Assembly (NCBI GenBank): GCA_900544435.1
Contig: UQVG01000116.1
Location: forward strand, 1-6,588
Reading direction: 5' to 3'
DNA: 6,588 bases
DNA from: an uncultured Erysipelotrichaceae bacterium
GTDB taxonomy: Bacteria > Bacillota_I > Bacilli_A > Erysipelotrichales > Coprobacillaceae
A program made the translations under genes and the position numbers. Positions 5,365 to 6,588 of this stretch are shown here, piece after piece. Each line of letters opens with the position of its first letter. The stretch's first letter is position 1. Under the pieces are notes generated by a model that was not told where the DNA came from, ran no database searches, and saw only the letters and a program-made list of their open reading frames with translations.

Positions 5365-6588
5365 AAATACTGCTTCAACTGCTCTTTGTGAAGCATTTCC
5401 ATCATCGATAGAACAGAATTTATCATAGAATACTTCATAACGTTGAGCATACTTTTGATTCATTTCATCAAGATGTTTAATTTGATCAATTACTTCTTTA
5501 GTCGAATAAACTAGTGGACCAGGAAGTTCTTTTTCCATATCAATATAGAAACCTCTTAAAACATCACGATATTTATCTATATCATAAGTATAGAATAACA
5601 TTGGTCTTTTTAAGTTAGCATAATCAAAGAAAACACTTGAATAATCTGTAATACAAATATCAGAAATTAAATAAATTTCAGTAATATCATCATATTTAGA
5701 TAAATTATAAGCAAAATCTTCAACTCCTGTAACATCTAAAGCATCCGCAATATAATGATGTGTTCTAAGCAAGATGACATATTCGTCTCCTAACTCTTTT
5801 TTCATCATTTCTAAATCTAATTTTAACTTAAATTTATATTGCCCTTTTCCATAGTATTCATCATCTCTCCATGTTGGTGCATATAAAATTGTTTTCTTAT
5901 CTAATGGAATATGAAGTTTCTTTTTCAAATCTAATGCAATTTGATCTTTATTCGGCGCATACAATAAATCATTACGAGGATAACCAATTTCTAACATTGT
6001 TCCATTTGTATACATAAAACAGCTTTTAAAAATATCACTTGAAAATTTATTTGCTGCAATTAAATAATCCCATTCTTGTTTTTGACGATAAAATTGAGAT
6101 TTATAAGTTGGAGAAGCTGCAGTCACTTCTTCTTGATCAAAGGCTAAACGTTTAAGTGGTGTTCCATGCCATGTTTCTAAGAAAACTTGACCTTCTCTTT
6201 TTCTAAACCATAACGGTTGTCTAATATTAAAAACAAAATATTTAGATTTAGCTAGATAATACGCATATTTCTTCGTAAATCTCTTAACAATGATTCCTTC
6301 ATATGGAAGTTTTTCTTTAGGATCATTTAAAACCCAAATAAATTTATATTTTCCTGGATAATTTTTAGCTAAATATTCATATATATATTTTGGTGAATCA
6401 GCATAACTTTTACCCATAAAAGTTTCAAACATAATCCAATTTTCTTCAATAGGTTCATTGATATATTTATGACGATATAAATACTTATTAATTTCATTTT
6501 TATTTTTTAATATCTTTTTCATCTTATTTTTAGCAAGATGTTTAGCAATCACTTTTTGTGTTTGTTGTAAATCATGATTTCTAGCAAG
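5359..6588 (-). CDS. CDP-glycerol glycerophosphotransferase-family protein (TagF-like), 5' end outside window
   Basis: The frame stays open to the right edge, so the N-terminus is missing. A GTG at 6552-6550 is in frame but has no ribosome site and is not a credible start. Numbered from that codon, the motifs are F-M-G-K-S-Y-A-D-S-P (45-54), E-T-W-H-G-T-P-L-K (126-134, His129), G-Y-P-R-N-D (190-195), L-Y-A-P-T-W-R-D (223-230), R-T-H-H-Y (263-267, His265 at the essential position), and T-D-Y-S-S-V-F-F-D-Y-A (302-312). These define a complete Glyphos_transf catalytic domain with both key histidines. The visible N-terminal 35 or so residues are Lys-rich and helical, like the linker seen before this domain in long TagF-type enzymes, some of which carry a GT2 glycosyltransferase domain in front. 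Whether such a domain exists here cannot be seen. It is the most upstream operon gene in the window and a paralogue of the next one. Confidence 0.88.
   Translation of the reverse strand, partial: LARNHDLQQTQKVIAKHLAKNKMKKILKNKNEINKYLYRHKYINEPIEENWIMFETFMGKSYADSPKYIYEYLAKNYPGKYKFIWVLNDPKEKLPYEGIIVKRFTKKYAYYLAKSKYFVFNIRQPLWFRKREGQVFLETWHGTPLKRLAFDQEEVTAASPTYKSQFYRQKQEWDYLIAANKFSSDIFKSCFMYTNGTMLEIGYPRNDLLYAPNKDQIALDLKKKLHIPLDKKTILYAPTWRDDEYYGKGQYKFKLKLDLEMMKKELGDEYVILLRTHHYIADALDVTGVEDFAYNLSKYDDITEIYLISDICITDYSSVFFDYANLKRPMLFYTYDIDKYRDVLRGFYIDMEKELPGPLVYSTKEVIDQIKHLDEMNQKYAQRYEVFYDKFCSIDDGNASQRAVEAVFK

Noticed and set aside
6550..6552. In-frame GTG as the start of the right-edge glycerophosphotransferase gene
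   Set aside because: No Shine-Dalgarno lies upstream and the same frame stays open to the window edge, so the real start is probably outside. The gene is annotated as 5'-incomplete.
1..6588. CRISPR array, insertion sequence, tRNA or rRNA genes
   Set aside because: No regularly spaced repeats, transposase-like frame, terminal inverted repeats or recognisable tRNA/rRNA sequence were seen on either strand.

Overview
This window is strongly AT-rich DNA with compact gene spacing, clear AGGAGG-type ribosome binding sites and TATAAT-like promoters. Every complete gene reads through in the standard bacterial code, with Trp as TGG. Together with the cell-wall gene content this points to a low-GC Gram-positive (Firmicutes-type) bacterium, possibly of the Erysipelotrichia or a related lineage. 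That lineage is a guess from gene style; no rRNA or marker gene is present.

Layout, left to right. (1) 2-229, plus strand: the C-terminal end of a protein with a peptidoglycan-binding domain, closed by a two-way terminator at 231-251. (2) 250-1877, minus strand: a two-gene unit of a DUF975-type membrane protein followed by a CPBP-family membrane protease, driven by an extended -10 promoter (1901-1929) whose spacer is a perfect dyad. (3) 1930-2265, minus strand: a MazF-type endoribonuclease with no antitoxin gene beside it. Its Shine-Dalgarno site and start codon sit inside a perfect 11-bp inverted repeat. (4) 2381-3031, plus strand: a HAD-superfamily phosphatase/phosphomutase, divergent from mazF. 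(5) 3032-6588, minus strand: three consecutive CDP-glycerol glycerophosphotransferase-family genes, the first of which (in transcription order) runs off the right edge of the window.

The right half is best read as the downstream end of a teichoic-acid or glycerol-phosphate surface-polymer operon transcribed leftward. The two upstream enzymes are close paralogues with the W-H-G-T-P motif typical of the TagF-like family. The last is a divergent member with W-H-A-C-G, translationally coupled to its predecessor. A G/C-rich hairpin containing an eight-C run separates the first and second genes and may attenuate transcription inside the operon.

No CRISPR array, transposon, phage module, tRNA or rRNA was seen. 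No stretch of 300 bases lacks a gene; the longest gap is 2266-2380 and carries control elements. I see no convincing new multi-gene system. The items most worth a second look are the antitoxin-less mazF with its start-site hairpin and Thr-to-Ser change, the poly-C hairpin in the teichoic-acid operon, and the promoter-spacer dyad in front of the DUF975-CPBP pair.
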